From assembly GCA_947459165.1 (NCBI GenBank), contig CANHCW010000005.1, positions 1 through 32,958 on the forward strand: 32,958 nucleotides of DNA, given 5' to 3'. Both the position numbers and the translations under genes were made by a program. Positions 15,642-24,326 of the stretch are shown in pieces. This DNA comes from Flavobacteriales bacterium. GTDB taxonomy: Bacteria; Bacteroidota; Bacteroidia; NS11-12g; UBA955. The notes beneath the pieces were generated by a model. The model saw nothing but the letters and a program-made list of their open reading frames with translations, made no database searches and had not been told where the DNA came from. The stretch's first letter is position 1, and every line of letters begins with the position of its first letter.

Positions 15642-17687
15642 ATGGTAAGCAAAGACATACTGCTCAGGGCCTGGGAAACCATTTGCACAACAAGGGCGAT
15701 GGCTCGATTGTACGATGAAAACCGGCAAATTACCAAATATGTGCACAGCACAAGCAAAGGCCACGAAGCAATTCAGCTGGCCACTGCCTGGCACCTGAAA
15801 GCCATGGATTTTGCCTATCCATACTACCGCGATGAAAGTTTGCTCATAGGCATGGGAATGCAACCCTACGAATTGATGTTACAGTTGCTGGCCAAGGCCG
15901 ACGACCCGTTTAGCGGCGGAAGAACCTACTACTCGCACCCCTCGCTGAACAGACCCGACATGCCCAAAATGCCCCACCAAAGCAGTGCTACCGGCATGCA
16001 GGTTATTCCTGCTACCGGTGCGGCCCATGGTTTGAAGTACCTGGAAAAGCAAGGTTTGCTGCAGGGCGTTGAAAAACCCATTGTGCTTTGCAGTTTGGGC
16101 GATGGAAGTGTAACTGAGGGCGAAGTGGCAGAGGCTTTTCAGATGGCGGTGCTGCACAACCTCCCCATTTTGTATTTGGTGCAGGATAACGACTGGGGAA
16201 TTAGCGCAAGCGGCAACGAAATGCGTGCGATGGACGCATTTGATTATGCCCTGGGTTTTAAGGGTATGCGACGCATGAGAATTAACGGAAGTGATTTTGT
16301 GCAATGCTATACCGATATGGAGAAGGCTGTTCAGTTTGTAAGGGAAAACCGCGCTCCCATGTTGGTGCATGTAAAGGTTCCCCTGTTAGGACACCATACC
16401 AGCGGGGTGCGAAGCGAATGGTACAGAGATGACTTGGAAGAAGACGAAAGATTGGATCCTCTGCCCCGTTTGAAAAACTTGCTGCTCGATTTGGGTGAAA
16501 ACGAAGCCACACTGGCTGAACTGGACCAAAAGGCCACTATGCGGGCCGAGCAGGATTTTGAAAAGGCCAAAGCCGCTGCCGATCCCACACCGGAAACCTT
16601 ATACCTGCATGAGTTTGCACCCACACCCGTTACCGAAGAAAAAGGAGTGCGAGAGCCGGCGGGTCGTGAACCTGTAATTATGGTGGATGCAGCGCTGTAT
16701 GCAGTGGATGAAATTTTAAAAAAACACCCCGAGGCCTTGCTTTACGGACAGGATGTGGGCAAACGACTGGGCGGCGTTTTTCGCGAGGCGGCCACCCTGG
16801 CGCAGAAATATGGCGATCACCGCGTATTCAATACGCCCATACAGGAAGCTTATATTGTTGGCAGCACGGCCGGCATGAGTGCTGTGGGCTGTAAACCCAT
16901 TGTTGAAATTCAGTTTGCCGATTATATATGGCCGGGTGTAAACCAACTGGTGGAAGAACTGAGCAAAAGCTGTTACCTGAGCAACGGAAAATATCCCATT
17001 GCCTCGGTGGTGAGAATTCCGACCGGCGCCTACGGCGGTGGCGGCCCTTACCACAGCGGAACGGTTGAAAGCAGCATTCTTCCTATTAAAGGGATTAAAA
17101 TTGCCTATCCATGCACCGCTGCGGACATGAAAGGCTTGATGAAATCGGCCTTTTACGATCCCAATCCGGTGGTAATGTTTGAGCACAAAGGCATTTACTG
17201 GAGCAAAATGCCGGGAACCGAGCTGGCGAAAACCCCGGAACCCGATGAGGAATACATGATTCCTTTTGGAAAAGGCAGGGTAGCTTTGCAGGCCTCGGAA
17301 GAAAAAATAAATACGGGTGAATCATGCTGTGTCATTACTTACGGCATGGGTGTTTACTGGGCCATTTCAGCGGCCAAAGAGCTGCCCGGACAGGTTGAAG
17401 TGATTGATTTGCGCACCCTGGCACCGTATGACGAGGAATTGATTTTCAGCACCGTAAACCGACACGGAAAAGTACTGGTGTTGACCGAAGAAACCCTGAG
17501 AAACAGCTTTGCCGAGGCCATTGCAGGCCGCATTGCACAGGAGTGCTTTACACGCTTAGATGCGCCGGTACAGACTTTGGGTGCAGCGAATTTGCCTGCC
17601 GTACCGCTGAACATGGGGCTGGAAGCCGAAATGCTGCCCAATGCCAAAAAAGTGGCAGATAAACTAAGGGATTTGCTGAGCTGGTAA
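15642..17687 (+). CDS. Fused alpha/beta thiamine-diphosphate-dependent 2-oxoacid dehydrogenase E1 component
   Basis: TPP motif GDGSVTEGEVAEAFQMAVLHNLPILYLVQDN; beta-type half LYGQDVGKRLGGVFREA...IQEAYIVGSTAGMSAVG. Start trimmed from 15615. Confidence 0.92.
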   Translation: MVSKDILLRAWETICTTRAMARLYDENRQITKYVHSTSKGHEAIQLATAWHLKAMDFAYPYYRDESLLIGMGMQPYELMLQLLAKADDPFSGGRTYYSHPSLNRPDMPKMPHQSSATGMQVIPATGAAHGLKYLEKQGLLQGVEKPIVLCSLGDGSVTEGEVAEAFQMAVLHNLPILYLVQDNDWGISASGNEMRAMDAFDYALGFKGMRRMRINGSDFVQCYTDMEKAVQFVRENRAPMLVHVKVPLLGHHTSGVRSEWYRDDLEEDERLDPLPRLKNLLLDLGENEATLAELDQKATMRAEQDFEKAKAAADPTPETLYLHEFAPTPVTEEKGVREPAGREPVIMVDAALYAVDEILKKHPEALLYGQDVGKRLGGVFREAATLAQKYGDHRVFNTPIQEAYIVGSTAGMSAVGCKPIVEIQFADYIWPGVNQLVEELSKSCYLSNGKYPIASVVRIPTGAYGGGGPYHSGTVESSILPIKGIKIAYPCTAADMKGLMKSAFYDPNPVVMFEHKGIYWSKMPGTELAKTPEPDEEYMIPFGKGRVALQASEEKINTGESCCVITYGMGVYWAISAAKELPGQVEVIDLRTLAPYDEELIFSTVNRHGKVLVLTEETLRNSFAEAIAGRIAQECFTRLDAPVQTLGAANLPAVPLNMGLEAEMLPNAKKVADKLRDLLSW

Positions 17688-18497
17688 TTACAGTTTTTTA
17701 AAACCCAACTTCACATCAAACTGCCACTGCGGCTCCTCCGGAGCATCAAGCCATTTTGATTCGTTCAGTCCGCCGGGATAATAAATTGCACATTGGCTGT
17801 TGGAAACATGGTAAATGTGCTGGTGCAACGCCGGCGCAGTTCCATCCAAAATGCCGGCAATTACTTCGTATCTTAATTTTTCGGGGGTAAAAGCCGCATC
17901 GTGCCAAACCACCACCGTTTTTTCATGGCAAAGGTGTGTGAATACCTTTTCAGTATCGTTTTTTACAGAATCGTAGTGGTGATCGCCATCAATAAAAACA
18001 AGATCGAATTGTTGGTTCAATCCCTGAAAGTTAAAATGGGCAGAATGACCGTGATGCTGCACCACTTTGCCTGTTTTTTTCGAAAAGAAACCCTGCAACT
18101 CAATGTACTTTTCAGACCAGCCGAGGCTACGCATTTCATCGTCGGATAAGTTTAGGGTATGGCATTCCTCAGTTACATCGGCCAGGTTTGCTGCGCTTTC
18201 GCCGCGCCAGGTGCCAATTTCGAAGTAGTGGCAGTTGAGAATCGTTACGGCCAGCGACCTCAGCAATGCCAGATCTGTGGGCATGGAACCACCATCCAGA
18301 AAGGCAAAAACCGGCAAATGGCAGCCCTTTTCGTTCAACAATGGCTGAATGGGAGAGGTTTTGATGCCGTAACCGTTGCCGTACTTTTTTTCAATTCTTT
18401 TTTGCCACAAGCTGTCTTCATCCAGCACCAGATTGAGCAACCAGGGTTTGCGGACAATCTGCAGCAGCGCCGTTATTCCCTTTGTGAATTTATTCAT
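17688..18497 (-). CDS. Class I SAM-dependent methyltransferase
   Basis: YFEIGTWRGESAANLA motif I; FDLVFIDGDHHYDSVKNDTEKV. Confidence 0.82.
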   Translation of the reverse strand: MNKFTKGITALLQIVRKPWLLNLVLDEDSLWQKRIEKKYGNGYGIKTSPIQPLLNEKGCHLPVFAFLDGGSMPTDLALLRSLAVTILNCHYFEIGTWRGESAANLADVTEECHTLNLSDDEMRSLGWSEKYIELQGFFSKKTGKVVQHHGHSAHFNFQGLNQQFDLVFIDGDHHYDSVKNDTEKVFTHLCHEKTVVVWHDAAFTPEKLRYEVIAGILDGTAPALHQHIYHVSNSQCAIYYPGGLNESKWLDAPEEPQWQFDVKLGFKKL

Positions 18498-19201
18498 CCC
18501 TGTGGTTGGGGTGGTTCCGATTCACTTTTCACGATTTCTTCGGAAGAATCAGATTCAGGCTGTGTTTGACTTTCTGAATCTTCGCCCTTACCCTCTTTTT
18601 GATGTGGGAAAAAGCGATGCTGACCCACAATGATAATGGCTACTCCCACAGTGATGCAGGCATCGGCAAAATTCCAAATTGGGCTGAAGAAGGTAAACTC
18701 CTGCCCTCCCCAAATGGGAAACCAGTTTGGGAAAAACCCATGATAGATAGGGGCGTGAAACATATCCACCACCTGACCCTGAAACCAGCCGCCGGTATAA
18801 TCATTTTTGCCTGCAAACAGAACACCGTAAAAAACAGAATCGATGATATTGCCAATGGCTCCGGCCATAATCAGCGCTATGGAAATAAGCAATCCCATTG
18901 GAGCCTGCTTTTTCATGCTTTGCCACAAGTACCAGGCACCAAAACCGCTAACAGCCAGCCTGAAACCGGTGAGTAAAAACTTGCCCAAGGAACCGCCCAG
19001 CTCAATGCCGAAGGCCATTCCATTGTTTTCAATAAAATACAATTCAAACCACTTGCCCAGCAGGGGTATTTGCTGATGAGGCCAGTAATGCGTTTTTACA
19101 TAAACTTTAATCCACTGATCAATGATAAGGCACAGCAATAGCAGAGCCAGCGGCAAAATGAACTTCAGCCTGTTGGTTTTGTCGGCACTTAAATTTTCCA
19201 A
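18494..19201 (-). CDS. lspA: Lipoprotein signal peptidase (signal peptidase II)
   Basis: DQWIKVYVK, ENNGMAFGI, GAIGNIIDSVFYG...VVDMFH, FNFADACITVG-type Asp motif (WNFADACIT); acidic tail. Confidence 0.94.
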   Translation of the reverse strand: MENLSADKTNRLKFILPLALLLLCLIIDQWIKVYVKTHYWPHQQIPLLGKWFELYFIENNGMAFGIELGGSLGKFLLTGFRLAVSGFGAWYLWQSMKKQAPMGLLISIALIMAGAIGNIIDSVFYGVLFAGKNDYTGGWFQGQVVDMFHAPIYHGFFPNWFPIWGGQEFTFFSPIWNFADACITVGVAIIIVGQHRFFPHQKEGKGEDSESQTQPESDSSEEIVKSESEPPQPQG

Positions 19202-19208
19202 GCAGTAA

Positions 19209-19580
19209 TTATTTACCCAATTTGGCTTCTATGCTTTGCGTGGTATGCGGAACAGCTCTGAGTCTTTCTTTGGGAATGAGCTTGCCTGTTGTTTTACAAA
19301 CACCGTAGGTTTTGTTTTCAATGCGCACCAGGGCAGCTTCCAGGTTGTGAATGAACTTCAATTGCCGGGCCGCCAGCTGGGTCAGGTTTTCCTTTTCAAA
19401 AGTATCGGCACCATCATCCAGTGTAAGATAATTGTTGTTGGTGCTGTCGGTGCCATTTTCGTTACCGTCCTTCAGGCTTTTCTGCAAGGTTTGAAACTCC
19501 TCGCGGGCCGAGGTGAGCTTCGCAAGAATGATATCCTTAAATTCCTGAAGTTCGCTGTCGCTGTATCGTGTCTTTTCCAT
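19209..19580 (-). CDS. TraR/DksA-family protein with degenerate zinc finger
   Basis: RIENKTYGVCKTTGKLIPKERLRAVPHTTQSIEAKL typical of Bacteroidota DksA-like proteins; single Cys. Confidence 0.85.
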   Translation of the reverse strand: MEKTRYSDSELQEFKDIILAKLTSAREEFQTLQKSLKDGNENGTDSTNNNYLTLDDGADTFEKENLTQLAARQLKFIHNLEAALVRIENKTYGVCKTTGKLIPKERLRAVPHTTQSIEAKLGK

Positions 19581-19596
19581 GCTGGGAGGTATTAAG

Positions 19597-22500
19597 TTAT
19601 GCTTTTGTGAGTTGTATGATGGTTTTCGTTCCTTCTATATCCGTTTCTACGCCACTGATGTCGGTTTTAAATGCAATTGTATCTGCCAATGTTTCGGCGC
19701 AAATATAATGCATATACAAAGTTACACTTTCTTTGATCAATTCGTCTGCCGAAAAATGCACCACAATCCTGTTGGTTACATCAAAACCACTGTCTTTCCT
19801 GAGGTTTTGTATGCGGTTCACCATTTCCCTCGCCAAACCTTCAAGTTTCAGCTCGTGGGTAATTCCAATGTCCAGCGCCACAGTTAAACTTCCTTCCGAA
19901 GCCACCAGCCAGCCCGGCATGTCCTGGGTTAAAATTTCCACATCGGCCAGTTCCAGTTCAAATTGGCGCACACCCAAATTCAAACCCACAACACCTGCGT
20001 GTTCAAGTGTTCGAATATCTGCCTGCGTCATTTCTGCCACAGCCTGGGTTAGTGCCTTCATATCGGCACCCAGTTTGGGTCCCAAAGTTTTAAAATTGGG
20101 TTTCAGCTTTTTTACTATCAGGTTGTTGTCGGCACCCAAATAATCTATTTCCTTTACATTCACCTCTGCCAAAAACAGCGGTTCAATGTGCTTCAGGCGG
20201 TTTCCGGTGGCTTCGTCCAGCACGGGAATCATCACTTTTTGCAGGGGTTGTCTTACCCGTATTCTCTCTTTTTTGCGCAATGACAATACCAGGCTCGTCA
20301 GTTGTTGCGCCATGCTCATCGTCAATTCAAGTTCCGCGTTTATTTCCTTTTCATTCGCTTCGCACAAATCTCCCAGGTGCACGCTTTCGGGCATGGTTCC
20401 CAGGCGGGGCGCGTTTAAACTGCGGTACAGCCAGTCGGCAAAAAACGGACTCAGCGGACTCATCAGCTGGGCCAAGGTGTTCAAACAACGGCACAGTGTT
20501 TCATACGCCGCCTGTTTATCTGTGTTCATGTCGCCCCGCCAGAAACGCTTTCGGCCTAACCGCACATACCAATTGCTCAGGTCATCACAAACAAACTCTT
20601 CAATCAAACGGCCGGCGGTGGTGGGGTCATAGTCCTCCATTGCGCTTCGCACCTTTTTCATCAGCGAGTTCATGCGACTCAATATCCACCTGTCAAGCTC
20701 AGTCAGCTCGCTTTCAGCCAGCATTTTTTCCGGCTCAAACACATATTTGTCAATGTTGGCGTACAGAGCAAAAAAGCCGTAGGTGTTATACAAAGTGCCA
20801 AAAAACTTTCTCTGCACTTCTTCAACACCCTCAATATTGAATTTCAAGTTATCCCAAGGCGGTGCGTTGGTTACCATGTACCAACGGGTGGCATCGGCGC
20901 CGTATTTGGCTATGGTTTCAAACGGATCAACGGCATTGCCCAGGCGTTTGCTCATTTTGTTGCCCACTTTGTCGAGCACCAAACCATTGGCAATTACATT
21001 TTTGAAGGCAACCCTGTCAAATAACAAAACGGCAATGGCGTGCAGGGTAAAAAACCAACCCCGAGTCTGATCCACGCCTTCGGCAATAAAATCAGCCACT
21101 TCGTTGTTTCTAAACACCTCTTCATTCTCAAAAGGCCAGTGCCACTGAGCCATGGGCATGGCGCCGCTGTCGAACCAAACATCAATCAAATCGGTCTCCC
21201 GCTTCATGGGCTTACCCGATTCACTCACCAGGGTAATGTAATCCACATAAGGGCGGTGCAAATCCATTTGTTCCCTGCTCAGCTCCTGCTTCAATCCCAG
21301 CTCCCGGTTCGCCTTTTCCACCTCATTCAGCAATTCTTCAATGCTACCAATACACTTTTCTTCGATGCCGTCTTCGGTTCTCCAAATTGGCAACGGCGTT
21401 CCCCAGTAGCGACTGCGGCTCAGGTTCCAGTCAACCAAATTTTCCAGCCAGTTTCCAAAACGGCCTTCACCGGTGCTTTGAGGTTTCCAGTTAATGGTTT
21501 TGTTCAGTTCAACCAGTCTGTCTTTAACCGCAGTGGTTTTGATAAACCAGCTTTCAAGCGGATAATACAAAATGGGCTTATCTGTTCTCCAGCAATGCGG
21601 GTAGCTATGCTCGTATTTTTCAACCTTAAAGGCCTTGTTTTCTTGTTTTAGCTTGATGGCAATGCGTTCGTCAACACTCAAGTATTTGTCTCTGCCCTGC
21701 TTTTGCTTTTCCTGCTCTTTCTCCTCATCGTTTAAAAACTGCTCTTTCACAAATTCTCCGGCAAAATCAGTCACCTGCTCAACAAATCGTCCTTTTCGGT
21801 CAACCAGTGTTAAACTTCCAATGCCGTTTTCTCTTGCTGTTTTAAAGTCATCCGATCCAAAACTGGGGGCAATGTGAACAATGCCCGTACCATCTTCAGT
21901 GCTCACAAAATCGGCACACACCACTTTAAATGCATCGCCGGTTTCGGGTTGGGCATAAGGCAACAACTGACAGTATTTACGACCCTGCAAATCTTTGCCT
22001 TTGCACTGTGAAACCATTTTCCATGGTAACACTTTGTCTCCGGGTTTGTAACTCTCAAAATCGGCATTTTCACCCTCTGCAGAAAAGTATTTTCCCATCA
22101 ACGCCTTGGCCAGGGTCACCTCCTGCTTGTTACCGGTGTATGGATTCAGGGTGGCAATGCGCACATAATCGATGGCCGCACCCACTGCAAGTGCTGTATT
22201 GCTGGGCAAAGTCCAGGGAGTGGTGGTCCAGGCGAGAAAATAGTGGTTCGGTTCGTCGCAATCCTGAAACTGCGCCACCACCGTGGTGTCTTTCAGCGGT
22301 TTGTAAGTTCCGGGTTGGTTAAGTTCATGGCTGCTCAAGCCGGTTCCTGCGGCAGGACTGTAAGGTTGAATGGTGTATCCCTTGTACAAAAAGCCTTTGT
22401 CGTACAGCATTTTTATCAAATGCCACAGACTTTCCACATAATCATTTTCGTAAGTAATGTACGGATGCTGTAAATCAACCCAGTACCCAATTTTTCGGGT

Positions 22501-22899
22501 CAAATCATCCCAAACATCCTTAAACATCAACACATCTTTACGGCATTCGGCATTGTATTCCTCAACAGATATTTTTACGCCGATGTCGTCTTTTCTAATT
22601 CCCAGGCGCTTTTCAACCTGCAATTCAATGGGTAATCCGTGGGTATCCCAGCCGGCCTTTCTTTCAACCCTATATCCAGCAAGGGTTTTGTAACGGCAAA
22701 AAATATCCTTGATGGCCCTAGCCATTACATGGTGAATGCCGGGCATTCCGTTGGCGCTGGGCGGCCCTTCAAAAAAAGTAAACGCCTTATTGGCGGGCCT
22801 TTGGGCTACACTTTTTTCAAAAATTCCCTGCTCATCCCAGAATTTGAGAATTTCGGCCTCAATTTCGGGCCAGTTCATTTGTTTAAGGGTCGGATACAT
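19597..22899 (-). CDS. ileS: Isoleucyl-tRNA synthetase (long, IleRS2-like)
   Basis: GPPSANGMPGIHHVMARAIKDIFCRYKTLAGYRVERKAGWDTHGLP; DKVGNKMSKRLGNAVDPF (KMSKR). Confidence 0.96.
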   Translation of the reverse strand: MYPTLKQMNWPEIEAEILKFWDEQGIFEKSVAQRPANKAFTFFEGPPSANGMPGIHHVMARAIKDIFCRYKTLAGYRVERKAGWDTHGLPIELQVEKRLGIRKDDIGVKISVEEYNAECRKDVLMFKDVWDDLTRKIGYWVDLQHPYITYENDYVESLWHLIKMLYDKGFLYKGYTIQPYSPAAGTGLSSHELNQPGTYKPLKDTTVVAQFQDCDEPNHYFLAWTTTPWTLPSNTALAVGAAIDYVRIATLNPYTGNKQEVTLAKALMGKYFSAEGENADFESYKPGDKVLPWKMVSQCKGKDLQGRKYCQLLPYAQPETGDAFKVVCADFVSTEDGTGIVHIAPSFGSDDFKTARENGIGSLTLVDRKGRFVEQVTDFAGEFVKEQFLNDEEKEQEKQKQGRDKYLSVDERIAIKLKQENKAFKVEKYEHSYPHCWRTDKPILYYPLESWFIKTTAVKDRLVELNKTINWKPQSTGEGRFGNWLENLVDWNLSRSRYWGTPLPIWRTEDGIEEKCIGSIEELLNEVEKANRELGLKQELSREQMDLHRPYVDYITLVSESGKPMKRETDLIDVWFDSGAMPMAQWHWPFENEEVFRNNEVADFIAEGVDQTRGWFFTLHAIAVLLFDRVAFKNVIANGLVLDKVGNKMSKRLGNAVDPFETIAKYGADATRWYMVTNAPPWDNLKFNIEGVEEVQRKFFGTLYNTYGFFALYANIDKYVFEPEKMLAESELTELDRWILSRMNSLMKKVRSAMEDYDPTTAGRLIEEFVCDDLSNWYVRLGRKRFWRGDMNTDKQAAYETLCRCLNTLAQLMSPLSPFFADWLYRSLNAPRLGTMPESVHLGDLCEANEKEINAELELTMSMAQQLTSLVLSLRKKERIRVRQPLQKVMIPVLDEATGNRLKHIEPLFLAEVNVKEIDYLGADNNLIVKKLKPNFKTLGPKLGADMKALTQAVAEMTQADIRTLEHAGVVGLNLGVRQFELELADVEILTQDMPGWLVASEGSLTVALDIGITHELKLEGLAREMVNRIQNLRKDSGFDVTNRIVVHFSADELIKESVTLYMHYICAETLADTIAFKTDISGVETDIEGTKTIIQLTKA

Positions 22900-22934
22900 T
22901 TCCTTTACTTTCCGCTTCGATTTCGAATAAATTG

Positions 22935-22942
22935 CAAAAATA
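22935..22942 (-). promoter_or_regulatory. Putative -7 box of ileS
   Basis: Minus strand TATTTTTG matches TAnnTTTG. Confidence 0.35.
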
Positions 22943-23000
22943 ACGGTTTAGTGCGGATGCCCCGTTCTCATACCCAATCAGTTGATCAAGAATTTTATTG

Positions 23001-24326
23001 TCAGCGGGCACTCAGCCAGCCTGCGGGATTCAATTTGTTCTGACCCTGCCACACCTGAAACTGCAGAATGGTTTTCCCATCGTCGTCGGTCCATACCGTA
23101 CCTAAAACCTGCCTCGCATCTACGGATTGTCCTCGGCTCACAGAAACCTGACTCAATCTGCTGTAAACCGTAAAATATTCACCGTGATTAATCAGTACAG
23201 CTTTTTCCTGTCCGGGTATATCCAAAATGGCGGAAACGGTTCCTTTAAAAACAACCCTTGCCGAACTGCCACTACCAGTACTAATGTCCACCCCATTGTT
23301 GACCAAGGTTATGCCGGCAATGTCAGGGTGGGGGTGCACCCCAAATCCCTGAGAAATATAGCCCCTTTCAACGGGCCAGGGCAATGCCCCTTTATTTCCG
23401 GCGAAACTGTTGCTCAATGCCTTCGCTTCAGGAGTGAGGTTGGCTGCTGTTCCTCCAGTTTTGTTGTTCGCTGTTTTATTGCCTGCTGCACTGCTTCCTT
23501 TATTTTGCTGTTGCCTTGCCTTGGCTCTTGATGCGGCAATTTCTCGCGCTATCATACTGCTGATAGCGGCATTCAGCTTGGCCACGGCTTTTTCGTTCTG
23601 CTTTATTTTTTTGCGCAGTTCTGCTTCCTGTCCCGCAAGCGAAGTAACTAGCTTGGTTTTTTGCTCCCTGTCGGCTTCCAGCTGCCGTTTTTCGGTCATT
23701 TGTACATTCAGCAAACCCGATTTCTCATTTTTCATCTGCTCAAGCAACCCCATGCCCTCTTTCACTCTTCCGGCTTTGTCTTTAATTACCGCTATTCGCT
23801 GATTGCGATATTCAGAAAGCTGCTGCATGTATTGTAAACGCCTCAAACCCTGTCTAAAATTATCGGCAGCAAACACAAATGCCAGTTTGCCGGCTGTTTT
23901 TCGGTGTTTGTAAGCGTGAACCAGCGTTTTTCTCAGCTTTTGTTTTTGTAATTCGTAGTCGGCCCTTAACTCCGCCAGCGTTGAGCTATGACGGGTAATT
24001 TCACTATCCGCCCTCACAATTTCAGTTTGTAAACCCTCAATCACTTCACCCTGTTGGGTAATGATGCGGTTCATGGCCCCGATTTTATGCAATGTAGCCG
24101 TCTTTTTCTCGTTGGTTTTTTTAAGAATGTTCCGGGTGTACTGAATTTCTTCCTGAACCTTTTTGCGTTTTTGCTCCAACTGTTTTCTGTTCTGCGCACC
24201 TGCCTGAAAAGGGAGTAGCAACAACAAAAAAGTGGCAAGCAGTATGTTAGTCTTTTTGTTTATAGTCCGCAGGAATTTGAAACGGGTACGAAGGTATGTA
24301 GCTGTCCGATGCCGTTGTAAACGCAA
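23001..24326 (-). CDS. EnvC-like murein hydrolase activator (coiled coil + degenerate LytM/M23 domain); 5' end uncertain (TTG 24326, CTG 24272 or ATA 24263)
   Basis: Hydrophobic signal NILLATFLLLLLPFQAGAQ, long coiled coil, C-terminal LytM-like GVHPHPDIAGITLVNNGVDIS...; ORF-track ATG at 24395 lies deep inside DUF4292. Confidence 0.85.
   Translation of the reverse strand: MRLQRHRTATYLRTRFKFLRTINKKTNILLATFLLLLLPFQAGAQNRKQLEQKRKKVQEEIQYTRNILKKTNEKKTATLHKIGAMNRIITQQGEVIEGLQTEIVRADSEITRHSSTLAELRADYELQKQKLRKTLVHAYKHRKTAGKLAFVFAADNFRQGLRRLQYMQQLSEYRNQRIAVIKDKAGRVKEGMGLLEQMKNEKSGLLNVQMTEKRQLEADREQKTKLVTSLAGQEAELRKKIKQNEKAVAKLNAAISSMIAREIAASRAKARQQQNKGSSAAGNKTANNKTGGTAANLTPEAKALSNSFAGNKGALPWPVERGYISQGFGVHPHPDIAGITLVNNGVDISTGSGSSARVVFKGTVSAILDIPGQEKAVLINHGEYFTVYSRLSQVSVSRGQSVDARQVLGTVWTDDDGKTILQFQVWQGQNKLNPAGWLSAR

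Noticed and set aside
15879-16370. 163-aa minus-strand ORF inside the first E1 gene
   Set aside because: Antisense shadow ORF of a strongly conserved gene
16716-17186. 156-aa minus-strand ORF inside the first E1 gene
   Set aside because: Antisense shadow ORF without motifs
21040-21651. 203-aa plus-strand ORF inside ileS
   Set aside because: Antisense to conserved IleRS coding sequence; no motifs
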